The translations under genes were made by a program, and so were the position numbers. Shown one piece after another: positions 41,829 to 54,468 of a stretch of DNA of 64,000 bases (its first letter is position 1; each line of letters begins with the position of its first letter). Source of the DNA: Neurospora intermedia (taxonomy: Eukaryota > Ascomycota > Sordariomycetes > Sordariales > Sordariaceae); contig BTPP01000006.1 of NCBI GenBank assembly GCA_037102815.1, positions 2,294,001-2,358,000 on the forward strand. The letters run 5' to 3'. The notes under the pieces are model-generated. The model saw only the letters and a program-made list of their open reading frames with translations, searched no databases and had not been told where the DNA came from.

Positions 41829-41957
41829 ATGCAAATTACCTCAGTCGTCATCGGTCACCCTATGGCCGCCAACATCTCTTTTTTTGGCCCCGATCCAGCA
41901 GCCAACTGCCGTTTCTTTACAGACCTCAAGGCCCAACGTCAACAGGCTGGTAAATAA
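41829..41957 (+). CDS. Possible 42-residue small protein
   Basis: This short frame has a good fungal start context (ATCACCATGC). A CT-rich, ATG-poor leader precedes it, of the kind that precedes real Neurospora genes. It encodes a peptide beginning MQITSVVIGHPMAANISFFG. A GTAAAT donor overlaps its end (about 41950), followed by AACTAAT and a CTAG acceptor, so it might be the first exon of a slightly larger gene. I recognise no family. It could equally be chance. Confidence 0.25.
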   Translation: MQITSVVIGHPMAANISFFGPDPAANCRFFTDLKAQRQQAGK

Positions 41958-42956
41958 CTAATTCTTGGTTGAGTGGCCTAGCCACGGTAATCGGCATTTT
42001 GTTAATCAAGTGGCCTAGACTTTCACGATGAGAATTGCTGGTCGTCTTCCGCAATTTTCCTGGAACTAGCAATTTTAACACAACAAAAAGACTTGCGGCG
42101 AGGGGGAAAACTAGAGATAACATCAATTTGGACGACAAAACCTGGGACTGATAGTGCGGCGCTGCTTAATTCCTTGAAGCACGCTGTGTATCCTCTCTTC
42201 TGAAAGCAGCATCACCGGCCTTGCATGTCGAGGTCTGTACTGCGGGCGCCTCTTTTTCTGTTTTTCTCCTTTTCGGAACCTCGTCGATTCTTCTAGCCAG
42301 TCGGCAGCATCTGTGCCAACTGTGCTACACCCCTTACAACCACGATTACTAGGGGTAGCATTTTGACGCAGTCAATCTTATAGTCGGCGATTTGAGTAGA
42401 ACGGAGTGCCTGGGGCCTCAACCGAACGACGGAGTCAACCCCAACGACGAAATTTATACGCAGAGCTTGTTTACAATGTGGAACTATCACAGAAGGGGTA
42501 TGAAGAAATATCGAGGGAAATGCAAGCGTAACTACGCCGTGGATTTAGGCTTTGGTTCTTCTCTACCCTTGACTGCGAGGTCAGAATGGAGAAGTGTCCT
42601 GGGAAATCCCACGGAAAGAATGACAAAATGAAGATGCCTGATCACTGAACGAAAGCAAACCTCGATGACCAACGTGGAGGTAAAGCACAACTATACTGAC
42701 CCCCACACAATTTCTATCCCTTCTAGGTTCAATTTGATTTTTTTATATCTCTTTCACTTTCCCCTGTCCGATCACAGATCAGCGCACATGTCGTTGATTG
42801 GGATCATGTTCCGAAACGCAAACCAGAAAAATATATTCCCTTAATCTTCCTTCATTGGTAACGGTTAGGTAAAGCAGTCATCACTCTGCAACAACGTAAA
42901 GGTCACTCACTTCTCAGCCAGCCCATTTGAGCCTCACTCTTCACCGCTTCGAGCAT

Positions 42957-42957
42957 C

Positions 42958-42984
<27 letters not shown>
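42957..42984. repeat. (CAGC)7 microsatellite
   Basis: Seven perfect CAGC units in noncoding DNA. Confidence 0.9.
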
Positions 42985-42988
<4 letters not shown>

Positions 42989-45900
42989 TGTCTACCACAC
43001 GCCACGGCGATTCATCCATTTACTTAGGAAATAAATATCAGCGGGCTTGCCAGTGTCTGTTCATGTATCATATGTAGCTCCTGGCATGCAATGCTTCAAG
43101 GAAAACAGACTGAGCACATGGGGCGGGTTGTGTTGCCGCGACACACACTGGCAATGGTGTAACACGAAGATGGTTGAGAATATCGAGTGGTAATAATCTC
43201 CCTTTAGCCCTTTTTAATAATTGGACTGGGGAATTGGGGTATGCTCGATCAACTCAACTTGTAGTATGGAGGTGATGAATTCGAAACATGGCGGTACAAG
43301 AGGAAGAACCGAAGCTGGTACGCCAGAGTTACAGATGGCTGGACTTTTTGTTGATTGGGTGTCTGAGCTTCAAGACTCGAGGTTGTCTCAGGCGAGCCGA
43401 CGATACATGGATTGTCGTGCTGACGTCTAGATTGATCGTCTCAGTCAGGGACTGGAAGGGGAAGTGAGGAGTGTCAAGCCAGCGGGAAAGGCACAAGAAG
43501 TCCAAGTCAACTCAATTGAAGTTCGTTTCAACCTTTGCCCTTGCTCCGTTGCCGATGATAGCCGTCACGTCCTCGGTGTCTGTGGTTGACGAATAAACAC
43601 TCACGGTGAATGTGGAAAATTCTTCTTTCTTGTGAAGTGCACCTTCCCTCCGTTTCGATACACCATCCTCGTTCTGCGTAGAAGTTAGTACTGCACTAGT
43701 AAGTACTGCACGCACTTCACTGCACTGCAAGAGCGGCAGGTCCTGACATGCAGTGCCTAAGTGCTCAAAAGAACTAAGGTTGCAAAGCAAATGCGCGGCG
43801 TAGTCCAGCTGGACGAGATTTGTTGTTGTTGGTCAGGTTGTATCAATTTAATCACAACTTAATAGTAAATGAACTAATCAAGCGGTTGAGTGCCGAGAAC
43901 CAAAGTCATATCGCACAATGTCTTGACCGTTTAGAGGTACCTTACTGGGACCGTGACTGCAGTGGAACAGGCACACGCAACATTCAGCGCTTGAGCCGGT
44001 GACACCTTCCAACTTCAAGTACGTTCCACAATATCGGCCTCAGCTTCAGCTGCAGACGTCACTGCCACTCGCTGTTAGTCTCACTCACTCAAGTATGAAG
44101 GCAGCGACGAACATCCAACTCAAGAGATGAGCTCAACAAACTGCAGATGAAGTACCCCGGATAGCGCCTTTGGTAGTACCATCAAAATTTCCCATTGATA
44201 ATTTCATCCCTCGACTACTGTACCACTCGCTCACTACCAACAGCTTCTCCCGATATGGTACTCGGTCCTTTCTTGGCCGCCGTTCGTTGAGCACGAAAGT
44301 TGACCGGACTTTCCATCTTTAGTTTCCTTGGTCCCGCGGCCCCAACGACAAGACTCGCAATCTCTCAACTTGTAGGGCCTTTCACCAATTCCGTCCCATA
44401 CCGTCCCTAAAGATCTGTCAAGAGGGGTACTAGCGTAGTAGAGCGACCACTTTTGCCAGAGTACCTAAGGTTGAGACTCACTAACAGATGCTGAAAGAGA
44501 TACATCCCTCGAATATGAAGCCATCGCGGCTTCCGCTCCCACTTCTACGTTACTATCATGAATTTGACAGTACCTCGTAGTGCACGATTTCGGCAGCGAG
44601 CTTGGGTAGAGGGGAGGTAAGCCACCGTACAGTAGAGACGGGTATCCAAACTGATTATCCAGCGAGTTCTGACAGTTGAGGCTTTAAGAGGATGATACCT
44701 CAGAACCTAACGAAGTAGGACTGGACACTGCCTGCGCTGCATCCAAATCGATTCTTCAGTTCCATGTACTACCTCTACTTACCATCACTTACTTACTGCA
44801 CTCGCTTCCGAAAGCAGTGAATTCCTTTTGGATAACAAACCATGAGGCATCGATCCATAGAGCGCCACAAACCAACGTGGGCATACATACCACTCTGCTA
44901 TTTCTAGCCCGTCTAGCCAGATAAGTCGTCCATCGTTTACTATAGTGATCCCAACGGTGTCGATGGTGGCATCCCGTCCCAACGGTCCCGCACTCGCGAG
45001 GGTGGGGTGAGAAAGGAAATTAGTTTTACCATATTTAGAAGCACTGCAACTCGAGCTCTGTTAACGGTTGTAACGTGTGTAGTAGAGGTACTTAGCATCT
45101 CCGAGATCGTGACAGCTATTACCATGGGGTCAGTCTAGCCAGGTCCGTCTTTGAAGGATCAGATCGATCTCGCTCGCAAACCACGCCGTTGGGTCGGCCA
45201 AACCCCAACTGCTATTTTCATTCTGTTTGAATGGACCGGGGAAGGGGGGAATAGGAACCACCTCCAAGAAGTCGGTTCCCTTGCGGATCGCCCTCGGCCC
45301 TAACAAAGTATCATAATATGCAGGTACCAACCTCTCAGGATCCCAAGTATTGTAGACGCAAGTAAACAAACGCGCGCGGTAAAGAGCGGTTAGGATCCCT
45401 ACCTATTTGGTAAAGTGCAATTACCGGACGGCGTTTAGATCCCGGCGCCGTCTGTTACTGTTACTGTTGTTAGTCAAGCGACAAGCGGTGATTGGCTGAA
45501 TGGGTTCGCTGCTGCTTAACAAGATGGCTGGCGGGTTAGATTCCATATGCATACCTACCTCTACCTACATGAAGTTGGAGCCCTCCCAGCCAGTGAGTGA
45601 CGTTTAGAATTCGCGGCCTGTCTGATGCGCTTGAATGGGCTCAGTGTAAGTGGCCCCTAGATGTCCCATATACTTATTTTAAGCTGTTTATAAAAGTAGG
45701 TCAGGGCGCCGGGCCAGATGCGGTACTTACCTGATCCGACCAACCAGGGATCCACCCGGCGCCGGCCCCCGTTCCTGCATGTTAGCGCCGATGTCATGTC
45801 CGGGGCCCGGGTCTGCCAAGTCAGTCGAGGTCGGACCCGTGTTTCGTTTTGCGCTTTGGAGATGGTATACATACTTGATTGGTGTCGCTCGAGTAAAAGT

Positions 45901-48900
45901 AGGTGTGATACCAAGTGTAACGTGTCTAATCCCAACAAACCGAATTTAGATCGGTGTATCTTGAGGTACTGTACCTACCTACCTATGTATGATATCTTGT
46001 TGGATGATGATGCTACTTCGTGTGTGATATCGTCGATGCCAACATTTCGTAGTAATGTAGCTTCCATGAATATCATAGGCATACACATGAAAGGGATACA
46101 TAGCCGATTGGAATTATAGTCGGAGATTAGTACGTAGTGCTGGTGTTACCAAACCCGTTGAGGACCTGGGCAACTTTGGGGCTTGACATGTCGCATCGCA
46201 TCGTGATGATCTCGGTCAGGAGCGGCCGTCAAATGGGAGAGACACCAGACGACGCGTTCAGGCGATTCTCGCGATGGTGTGAAGCAAATCTCGCGTCGGG
46301 GCTGGAACCTCGAGAACCTCGGTACAAGGGGAGATGATGGGTGGTTGCGCCGGTGTGTGTGTGCGGTAACACGGCTGCACGTCATAAGCCACGCGGAGAA
46401 ACCCTGGAGCAACCACCTTTAATTTCCTAGTTTCCCCTGTTGCAACCATTAATTTGTGGTTTAGTGCTACTCAACCCAAACGGTTCCTTCAGAGAGTTGG
46501 ACAAGATTTGATTCGCCCTGGGAGGGTTCGCATGTGAAAGCAGGTCATCCTTGAGGGAGATCGTTGGTGATCGAGGCCTGAAAGTTCTGACTCTTCTCGT
46601 TTGGTTTGTGGCTTGTCGAAAAATTGAACCCATCCCACCGTCTCCAAGATCCCCTTGCGACGCCGAGGTTGGCATTACAGCCGCTGCCGAATGTGTCGTT
46701 TTCTTCTTGCTCACGATAACCCATGCGCAACAAGCCCGGAGACTCCGACATCCAACTTCTAGTGTACACCCTCAGGGCTGTATATCGCGTGTGTAGCACT
46801 TGGTGTCATGGCTTCGTGTGCTGAACGCCTCCACAAGTAACGATGAGTCGATTGCATCTTCCAGAAAGTTATGGTGGTCAGGTGTATGTATGCCTCGGCA
46901 GGGCAGATTTCCCGATTGCTTACTTTCAGCCTGATGATTCCACATGTGGCCATCGTCAGTGTTGTTGAGCCTCCATGAGGTATGACGCATCATCAGCCAT
47001 CAGATGGGGCTTGATCGTCGCCTTCCGCCTCTAACCGCATGTCGATCAGCGTCAATCAGGGTCTCAAGCAAATTCAGGAACTGGAATCTGGAGGACCGAG
47101 AGGCAAAGATTGCGCATGCAACCCGTATTTGTCGTATTCGAAGCAAAAAACTTTTCCGATGGCTACCAGCTTCTCAAGGAGTCAAGGCATCGCCCGAGTT
47201 TCGCTTCCCAAGCGACCACCGAAAGTTAACTAGCTCAGCCACAACCTCTCACCTGTCATTTTTCTTGGGTGACAAGCCTCTTTTAGAGATGATTGGCTGC
47301 CATGTCCAACTGGAGTCTCTTAACAAGAGAAGGAAAGAGCAGGGCGCCTCAAGCCATGGTAGTATCGACCAATCAATACCTTGGACGGCAGTTACACGGC
47401 TCTTGCCTCTGACATTGGTGAATGAGGCAGACGAGCGGATGGATACGTTTGACGCTGTGATTGCTTTAACATCGTGAACCGTTATACGGGATCTTCGGAA
47501 GAAGAACACAGATTCTTTTCTGTTGCGGGTTTGCCTTCCTGGGGCTCGCTTGGCGTGCCTTGGCGGGGAGGAGGCGTCATTCATTTGAAGTCGGCAACTG
47601 CTAATAGGACCGCCGCTCAACTGAATGACAATTCCACTTGTGTGGTTGCCCCTTCTGGTATTATCCCTCGCGCAATCCCTGACATCAAGACATGACGGGA
47701 ACTGAAGATTGAGTTATTGAGTCCATTCCGTTCAGCCACGCGTCCCAGCTGTCCCGAAACCATCGGGTGGTGAAGCCACATCAATGCAAGTCTCAGGGGC
47801 ATCTGCAACTGGAATGGAGGATGAATGATTATGGAACATGCCGTTGCCGCATGGGCTATCGTTCGTATTCGATCGCCGGTTACCGACTGATTCAAGATGT
47901 CAAAACGTGGCTAATTCGCAGGCATCGTTGGCGTTATGTGGATGAGCTGTATTGCAGTCGAGCCTTGAACAGGCTCTGCCAGGATCATGGATGACGCCAA
48001 CACTGACGGCGCAGGATCGCAGCGTTTGCAAGCGACAACGGGCGCGAAGTGGAAAATAGGAATTGGGATAGGTAGCTCATAACCAGCCAAGCCGATGTGC
48101 AAGTTGTCGGCCACGGACGCGGGACCGGCGCTATCGAGGCCGGCGGGACCCACCCGGAGCGGGTCTAGGTGTCTAGCGTAAACTCTCGGCGTGGGGTGCC
48201 AACCTACTGCGTATGTATCAGGGTTCATCGGCACAACAGCCTCGTCTTTTGGTTTTGTCGTTGAAGCTGGGGTCCTCGGCAGTCGGAAAGACCACTCTTT
48301 TTTTCCATCATGTGGACGGATGATGGGTTTGGGTTGAGACGAGAGCTACTGCGCAGATCGAACGCTGGTTGCAGTGTTTCGTTTACCCCTCGCTTCAGAC
48401 CTCAGGGGTACTGTGACCGGCATTCCATATCTGCTCCGGAGGCCTAGTCTTAAGAGATCACCATTGTGACCGGACTCTCTTCGTCCGGCTTGAGTGTTTG
48501 GACGCTGTTCGTTTCGTTTCACCGGGACGCAGCAATGGTTGCAGTGATGGCGTGCAGGGCTCCATTCTAGGGGAAATGACGGAACAGTGTCTCCCGAAGT
48601 GCGTGAGAAAGCTGGGGAAGCAGAACGGCATCCCTGTGTCAAGAAGCCCCTGGGTATTGCCCAAGTTGAGTGATACATACATATGGGTGCTGTCTTGCAC
48701 TTTTGCACATCATGGCCATGACATTGTGATGTTGAGACTTGGTGACTCTCGTCAACACCACCCCCGAAAGTGGAGGGACGTTGGCCGTGTCAGGTGCCGG
48801 AGTTTGTTGAGGCCATTTTGAGTTCACGACCTCATGTGAAGCATGGCTTGCTACGTGGCTTGCAACATCACCGACGGTGTGGATTGTCTATCGCTGATTG

Positions 48901-48990
48901 GGTCGGGTGATCATCTGCTGGAGTGCGTTGTCAAGCCGAGTTTTGAGTCCTATCAACTTCCTGGTCTGTCTAAACAAGGGATTGTCAAGT

Positions 48991-49024
48991 GGAGGAGGAG
49001 GAGGAAGAGGAGGAGGAGGAGGAG
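48991..49024. repeat. (GGA)n purine tract
   Basis: About eleven GGA/GAA units on the plus strand, all purine over 34 nt. Confidence 0.9.
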
Positions 49025-49073
49025 ATCCTCAATGACGGTCTCGGTGGGGGGACACCAACAGGCCTACATTACA

Positions 49074-49092
49074 CCCTAAACCCGAACCCTAA
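49074..49092. repeat. Telomere-like interstitial units
   Basis: CCCTAA, A, CCCGAA, CCCTAA in a row. Neurospora telomeres are TTAGGG repeats, so this is a 19-nt degenerate interstitial match on the C-rich strand. Confidence 0.6.
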
Positions 49093-51972
49093 GGGACCCG
49101 ACAAGTGCCCTGGCCTGCAAAGCACGGGCCCCATGACTGCCTGACTGAGTGACTGATCTCATGCTTCAGTTTTCTCAACCTTTGTCATTTTGGGCGACGC
49201 TGACTCCTCCTCTTCCACTTCTCCGCTTTCCAACCACCACTATCGATTTCGGTTATGGACATGCATGCATCATCAAGTTCCGTCGACGCCTCGCTTTTGG
49301 AAATGACGATAATCGCAGGTGCAATGCAGTCCAATTGATTGCGCCCGTCGGTCGCGGTTACCGGCACGGACTGGTCTCGTACAGTACTGTAGCCGGTCCC
49401 GTCTGGGCATGGGCAGGCCCGACTCTCACTGCTCCGACTGGCAGACCATCAACATAGGTAGAGTAGACCGCTTTCGGCCAAAGCATGAACCCCTCGTCTG
49501 TTTCATGTCTGGACATCGGGCTCCAGACCCGGCCAATGGCATCCATGGCTTCCAATCAAAGTCCATTGTCCGCCGAACATCTGTCGACCTCTCAACCACT
49601 CATCCAGATCCTATGGGACGATCCAGGAGCCGAGGGCATGGGGCATGGACATGGACATGGGAACATGCAAATCCAGAGAGCCTTTCAAAACGACATGGGC
49701 GGAAACGGACAGAAGGGCGAAGATGGGATTCCCAAAGGATCCAGATACAATCCAAGACCGGCAAGACATTGAGGATAGCACGTCGACGCGTGTTGATGGT
49801 GACTCGATCGACACTCACTCGACCTTGAAGCAAGTGCAAGATAGGGATGGACGGCCAAGGCGTGCCTCCCATAGAAACATCGTTTCAATGATACCAAATT
49901 GCTGCCACCTACAAGGGCTGCAGATATTGGGAGTTACAGACTGGACCTTTGCACGACCTGCGACAATATCCTCCCTTGGCCGTATGAACTGGAATGGCCA
50001 ATTGGGATATATCAAAAGTTCGCAATCTTTACACCTTCCCTTGATGCCATGTCACCTACAGAACGGCGTCGATAAAGGTGCATCACCATCCATGATTCTT
50101 GCTGCCCTTTCCACCACATGTCAGGTCGCTAATTACATCTCGACTCTTGACCTGATTCAGAGACCCTCATTGGACTACATTCAACCATCAAGTGTTTGTT
50201 ATTTTGGGGATACCCTGTCCTTCTCTATCTCTGTCTGTACCACGTCGTCCTCCACAAGCCAAAACATCGAACACGCTACGAACTCGTACAAGTTCAACCC
50301 CGCTGAAACCCCTGGCCCGCTTCGCCTCAGAAGTTGCCGCCGCACCCAGAGCCTCCGAGAGCGAATCAGACAGCGCCGACGTGTGGCACTGGGCGACTGC
50401 TCGAACAAGGCAATTCTGGCAGAGAAACGCCGTCAGCACTCCTCCCTCGACTCTACAACCGCCGCGCTGTACACATTAGCGCGCGACTGTTCCATTGCAG
50501 TGGCAGTCCGTCGCCCAGAATAAACTGGCACTTTTCAGGGTCGGTCGGGTCGGTCAAACGACGTACATATTAATTCAAACAGCGTCCCGTCGTCGAAAAA
50601 GTAAACAATCACCACCGCTCTCCAAAGCACCAACCAACACCAACACCGCAAGCGTTGACGCCTGCCTTTCCTTTTCAGTCGTCGCATCAACAACCGGGTA
50701 TCCACAACGACAACCTATAGACAACTCGCCTGCAGGATCAGGATTTCCACTCATAATAACTCATACACTACATACACCGGTTACCGTGTCTTTGACGATT
50801 CGCTATCGAAACCAATTCAGTAGTGCTGGTCACTTTTACAGCCGACGTTCAAACACTCCACCCATTGCCGGGACCAAGCTGCTGAACATCAGTTCATTCC
50901 GAACATCACCAAGTCAAGCTGCCTCCCCAGGCCCACCGCCGACACCGACCCCAAACCCAACCCAAAACTCGACATCAAACTCTGCAAAAAGAGAGTTGTG
51001 TTTAGGTGAGTCGCACCGCAATACACTACTACACTACAACTGCATCCAGCCGGGACTGCCTTTTCCCGAGGTATCCCCATTTCAGCAGCTCTGGCATGGT
51101 CCCACACCGAAGCCGACGGCGTTGTCCGCTCACAAGTGCCCTGAATCTTGCCTTCGAGACAGCTGTCTTGGGTGATTGGTTGCATTAACAAGACTAACCA
51201 GCCAGACAGGGATCTCCAGTGCCCAAGTTCGCCCCCGGCCACTGCCAACCCACTCCCGTAACCCATCGTGACTTGTGCAGCATTCCAGCCAGGCCCGTTC
51301 ACGCCTGGAACCACGCTGATCTCACCCCCCTCTCGGCCCATCCTTGACACCCTACACGCCCCCACTGCGACTGCGTCCGATTCAGTGGGCCACCCACCAC
51401 CTTGCCCGTTGCTCTCACGGTTGAGAATCACGGCACCACACCAGCTCACGCAACCCCCTTGCCGGTACTGTACCGCACGCCCTGTCCACCTGGGCTCTCA
51501 CCTCCTGGGAACGCCTGCTCAGCCTCGTGTAGTGTACTTTGCTTCTCGTTTTTGCACGTCACCCCCCGGGCCCCTTCTGACGAACAGCCACCGAGACACG
51601 CAACAAAAAGTGGAAAAGCCCAAGGTCTAGAAAGCCCACTCAGAAGCCTCCAGCAGTGACCCATCGCTACCCGACCCTACTACCACACTACATATTTACT
51701 AAGCTCATTACCCCAACTTTTTCTCCCTTTTTCATACATAGATCCTCATCCCGCCCGCATAAGCTTCGCCGCACGTCAACCTGCACCTTGTTTGATCAAG
51801 ACTTGGCCGGCCGTCCTACACACACCCTTTTCCCATTTCTTGTTATATCATCACTAGGGTGACCGTCCTCGTCAACATTCCCTACCACTACAACTCCTCT
51901 TGTTGACATTTTGTCATCAGCGTTTTCTTTTTTCATCCTTCTCAATTCACATCAACACAACACAATCTCACA

Positions 51973-53148
51973 ATGGGTCTACCATCATCAACGAGCATGA
52001 GCCTCAACGAGCTCAATGCAAAGGCTCTCGACAACTTTGTCTACAGCAAGGTCGATAGGGACATGATCAGGTTTTTGGCTACCGCCGCCAGCGAGGTTAT
52101 CCAATGCGATCCCACCATGATGCCATCACCAACAGTCGCGGCCACTTCTGGAAGGGAACAGCAACCCACGGCGCCACCCAAGGTTGTCAAGTGTGAAGAT
52201 GGCGGACTACCTACCCTCGAGGCCTTCATCAGCCAGCTTGTCGTCAGCTCCAACGTCCAGGTTCCCACTCTCATGTCGACTCTGGTCTACCTCAGACGTC
52301 TAAAGTCCCGCCTTCAACCCAATGCCAAGGGCCTCCGCTGCACCACCCATCGCATCTTCCTCGCTGCCCTCATCTTGGCCGCCAAGTATCTCAACGACAG
52401 CAGTCCCAAGAACAAGCACTGGGCCAGCTACACCAACATGTCGAGCTCCGCCTACAACTTTGGCTTTAGCCGCACCGAGGTCAACCTAATGGAGAAGCAG
52501 CTCCTCTGCCTGTTGGATTGGGAACTGCGCATTACCGAGGAGGATCTCTACCGCGAGCTGGACTACTTCCTGGCCCCCATCCGCCGTGATTACGAGGTCC
52601 GTCATGCCCGTCGCATGCGCGAGAAGGCCGAGAAGCGCCAGCGCCAGTTGGAGGAGGAGGCCTGGGTTCAGGTTGCCGCTGCCGCCGCCGCCGCCCAGCA
52701 CATCCAGCAACAGCAACAGCAACAGCCTACTTACATCTCTCCTCCCTCATCCCGCGGCAGCTCCCGCTCGCGCAACGGCTACGCCTCCCGCGACACCTCG
52801 CCACCCGGTCTTTCCAGCTCCGCATCTTCCTACACCAGCTCCACCAGCCGCTCGACAACCCCCGACAGCGAACTGGATCTTCCTCACTCTTACGTTGCCA
52901 TCAACGGCGACGACTACTACCAGTCTTCTGCTATCCCGCCTTGCGTACCGGAGAAGGATGCCGCGGCCGTGTACTTCAGCAACACGCGCGGCGCTGCAGT
53001 CTCCGCCGCCGGTACCAAGCGGGGTGTTCTCCCCTACGAGATTACGGCTGAGGACCTCGATGATTCCAGCAGGGTGAAGCGCATGCGCGGCATGCTTGGG
53101 CGTGTGTTTGGCGCTAACGCTGACCGGAACGTTATTCCGGTCCGGTAA
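51973..53148 (+). CDS. PCL-type (Pho80/Pcl family) cyclin
   Basis: A single exon of 391 residues; the ATG at 51973 follows a CA-rich leader. The cyclin box covers about residues 80-215. It includes TLEAFISQLVVSSNVQVPTL, LVYLRRLKSRL, the conserved RIFLAALILAAKYLNDSS and VNLMEKQLLCLLDWELRITE. The combination HRIFLAALILAAKYLND with LLDWELRI is typical of the Pcl1/Pcl2 group, which activates the Pho85-type kinase in G1 and polarity control. After the box come a basic coiled stretch (RRMREKAEKRQRQLEEEAW), Ala- and Gln-runs, and a Ser/Thr/Pro-rich tail with many potential phosphorylation and turnover sites. Its partner is expected to be a Pho85-like kinase (PHO85/PHOA), not the nearby Cdc2. Confidence 0.92.
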   Translation: MGLPSSTSMSLNELNAKALDNFVYSKVDRDMIRFLATAASEVIQCDPTMMPSPTVAATSGREQQPTAPPKVVKCEDGGLPTLEAFISQLVVSSNVQVPTLMSTLVYLRRLKSRLQPNAKGLRCTTHRIFLAALILAAKYLNDSSPKNKHWASYTNMSSSAYNFGFSRTEVNLMEKQLLCLLDWELRITEEDLYRELDYFLAPIRRDYEVRHARRMREKAEKRQRQLEEEAWVQVAAAAAAAQHIQQQQQQQPTYISPPSSRGSSRSRNGYASRDTSPPGLSSSASSYTSSTSRSTTPDSELDLPHSYVAINGDDYYQSSAIPPCVPEKDAAAVYFSNTRGAAVSAAGTKRGVLPYEITAEDLDDSSRVKRMRGMLGRVFGANADRNVIPVR

Positions 53149-53384
53149 TTTCCTGACCTGTTTGATTAACCAAGGTCAAGTTTTGCTTTTTATGTTTTTC
53201 TACTTGTCTCATCATCATCACCACTCCTCATTACTCCATGCATTGCATCCAAATGCATTGATTGCATTCATAACGGCGTTTTATCACTTTTTGGGAAAGG
53301 GTGGCAATCGTTTGTCTTAGAGACCTGTCTTTTTTTTTTACACACCAAAAAGCGAGGTGTTCATTGGCTGGCGAAGTTCTACAT

Positions 53385-53419
53385 CAGCATCATTGTCATC
53401 ATCATCATCATCATCGTCG
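53385..53419. repeat. (CAT)n trinucleotide tract
   Basis: An interrupted CAT/CATC run in the 3' flank of the cyclin gene. Confidence 0.8.
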
Positions 53420-53889
53420 CAGCATTTTCATACAGGGGTGGGCTGGTGATCGTATCGTCTGTTTTTTTGTTCTTGCTTTATCTTTCGTTGGGCATATACT
53501 ACTGTCATCTGTCATGTCTCCTACTAATGACGGGAACGAATGGGCTTTTTGGGTGGGAGTACGAGAGCATTACCGGGATATGGATGGATGGGTTATATGA
53601 TGGGAATATCGTATGATGATGGACGATGACGGAAAGGACGGGTCTTCCAGCATCAAGAAACTGCCGGAATCTTTTTTACTACATAAAAAACCAAACAAAG
53701 AAATGGAATGTCATTCACAACATGCTCCCCAAAAGAAGGGCAGCATGGTGATGATTCAAACAATCTTGCTGACTTTCTCCGCCTCAAATCGGCTTTCACT
53801 TGTGACTGTTCTTGCTTGCGAATAAGAGATCAACTATGCATTTGAGCACGCAATGCGGCGAGACTCCATCACCTCGGCGCTACTCTGCC

Positions 53890-53911
53890 TTTTTTTTTTT
53901 TTTTTTTTTTT
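53890..53911. repeat. Poly-T tract (22 nt)
   Basis: Twenty-two consecutive T about 740 nt past the cyclin stop. Confidence 0.9.
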
Positions 53912-54269
53912 AATCTTCTCAACACGTGGTCGTGTTCTCGACACGACCGCCATTTATGCGAATAACCAGGTTCGTCCTTGGTGATGGCGGTCCTTGTTCT
54001 GGCTAATGGATCCAACCGATGCAGTTACGAAAGCCCCCATAAAAACTGTGGAACCCTCGTGTAGGATGGAGTACACTATCAGAACTACGTACTATGTACA
54101 CACAACTCCAACAGCAATGTTGGGGATGTAATGGAAAGCCGGGAAGTTGTGGAGCATCTACATACGATGGCACATGCTGACTGACACGTTTGGATACATA
54201 CCTAGGTATGCATGGCAAAGGGGATGGGATGTGATGGATGTGATGGGAATGTGAATGGAAAAAGGGACG

Positions 54270-54290
54270 GAATGAATGAATGAATGAATG
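54270..54290. repeat. (GAAT)5 microsatellite
   Basis: Five perfect GAAT units. Confidence 0.9.
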
Positions 54291-54350
54291 TGCTATGTAG
54301 TGTAAATGCGGAATGTGCTCCCGTTCCCGTTCCTGATCGTCGACGGAGGT

Positions 54351-54390
54351 GTCAGTCAGCCAGTCAGTCAGTCAGTCAGTCAGTCAGTCA
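54351..54390. repeat. (CAGT)n microsatellite
   Basis: About nine CAGT units, the last seven uninterrupted. Confidence 0.9.
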
Positions 54391-54448
54391 GGTACGGAGA
54401 TACTTAACGCAGTATGTATGTACAGTAGTGTAGTCGTGTACGTATACG

Positions 54449-54468
54449 TATCCATCCATCCATCCATC
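54449..54468. repeat. (CATC)n microsatellite
   Basis: Five CATC units. Confidence 0.85.

Larger units (their letters stand above)
41422..51972. other. 10.5 kb region without a convincing protein gene
   Basis: No open frame shows recognisable motifs. Candidates include a 42-residue frame at 41829-41957, a 157-codon frame at 47004-47477 and a 292-codon frame at 49645-50523; I trust none as a gene. The region holds several simple repeats: (CAGC)7 at 42957-42984, a GGA tract at 48991-49024, an ATGGAC tract at about 49636-49662 and telomere-like units at 49074-49092. The last 1-1.5 kb is C-rich and suits a long promoter and leader of the cyclin gene. Confidence 0.5.

Noticed and set aside
47004-47477. 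157-codon plus-strand frame
   Set aside because: No codon bias, no motif, and an equally long overlapping frame on the other strand.
49645-50523. 292-codon plus-strand frame
   Set aside because: Long, but the composition changes along its length, no domain is visible and it sits in the likely promoter/leader of the cyclin gene. RNA-seq could still overturn this.
51973-53148. The cyclin as partner of the neighbouring Cdc2 kinase
   Set aside because: Its cyclin box is of the Pcl type, which is known to activate Pho85-like kinases; being 12 kb apart is not evidence of pairing.
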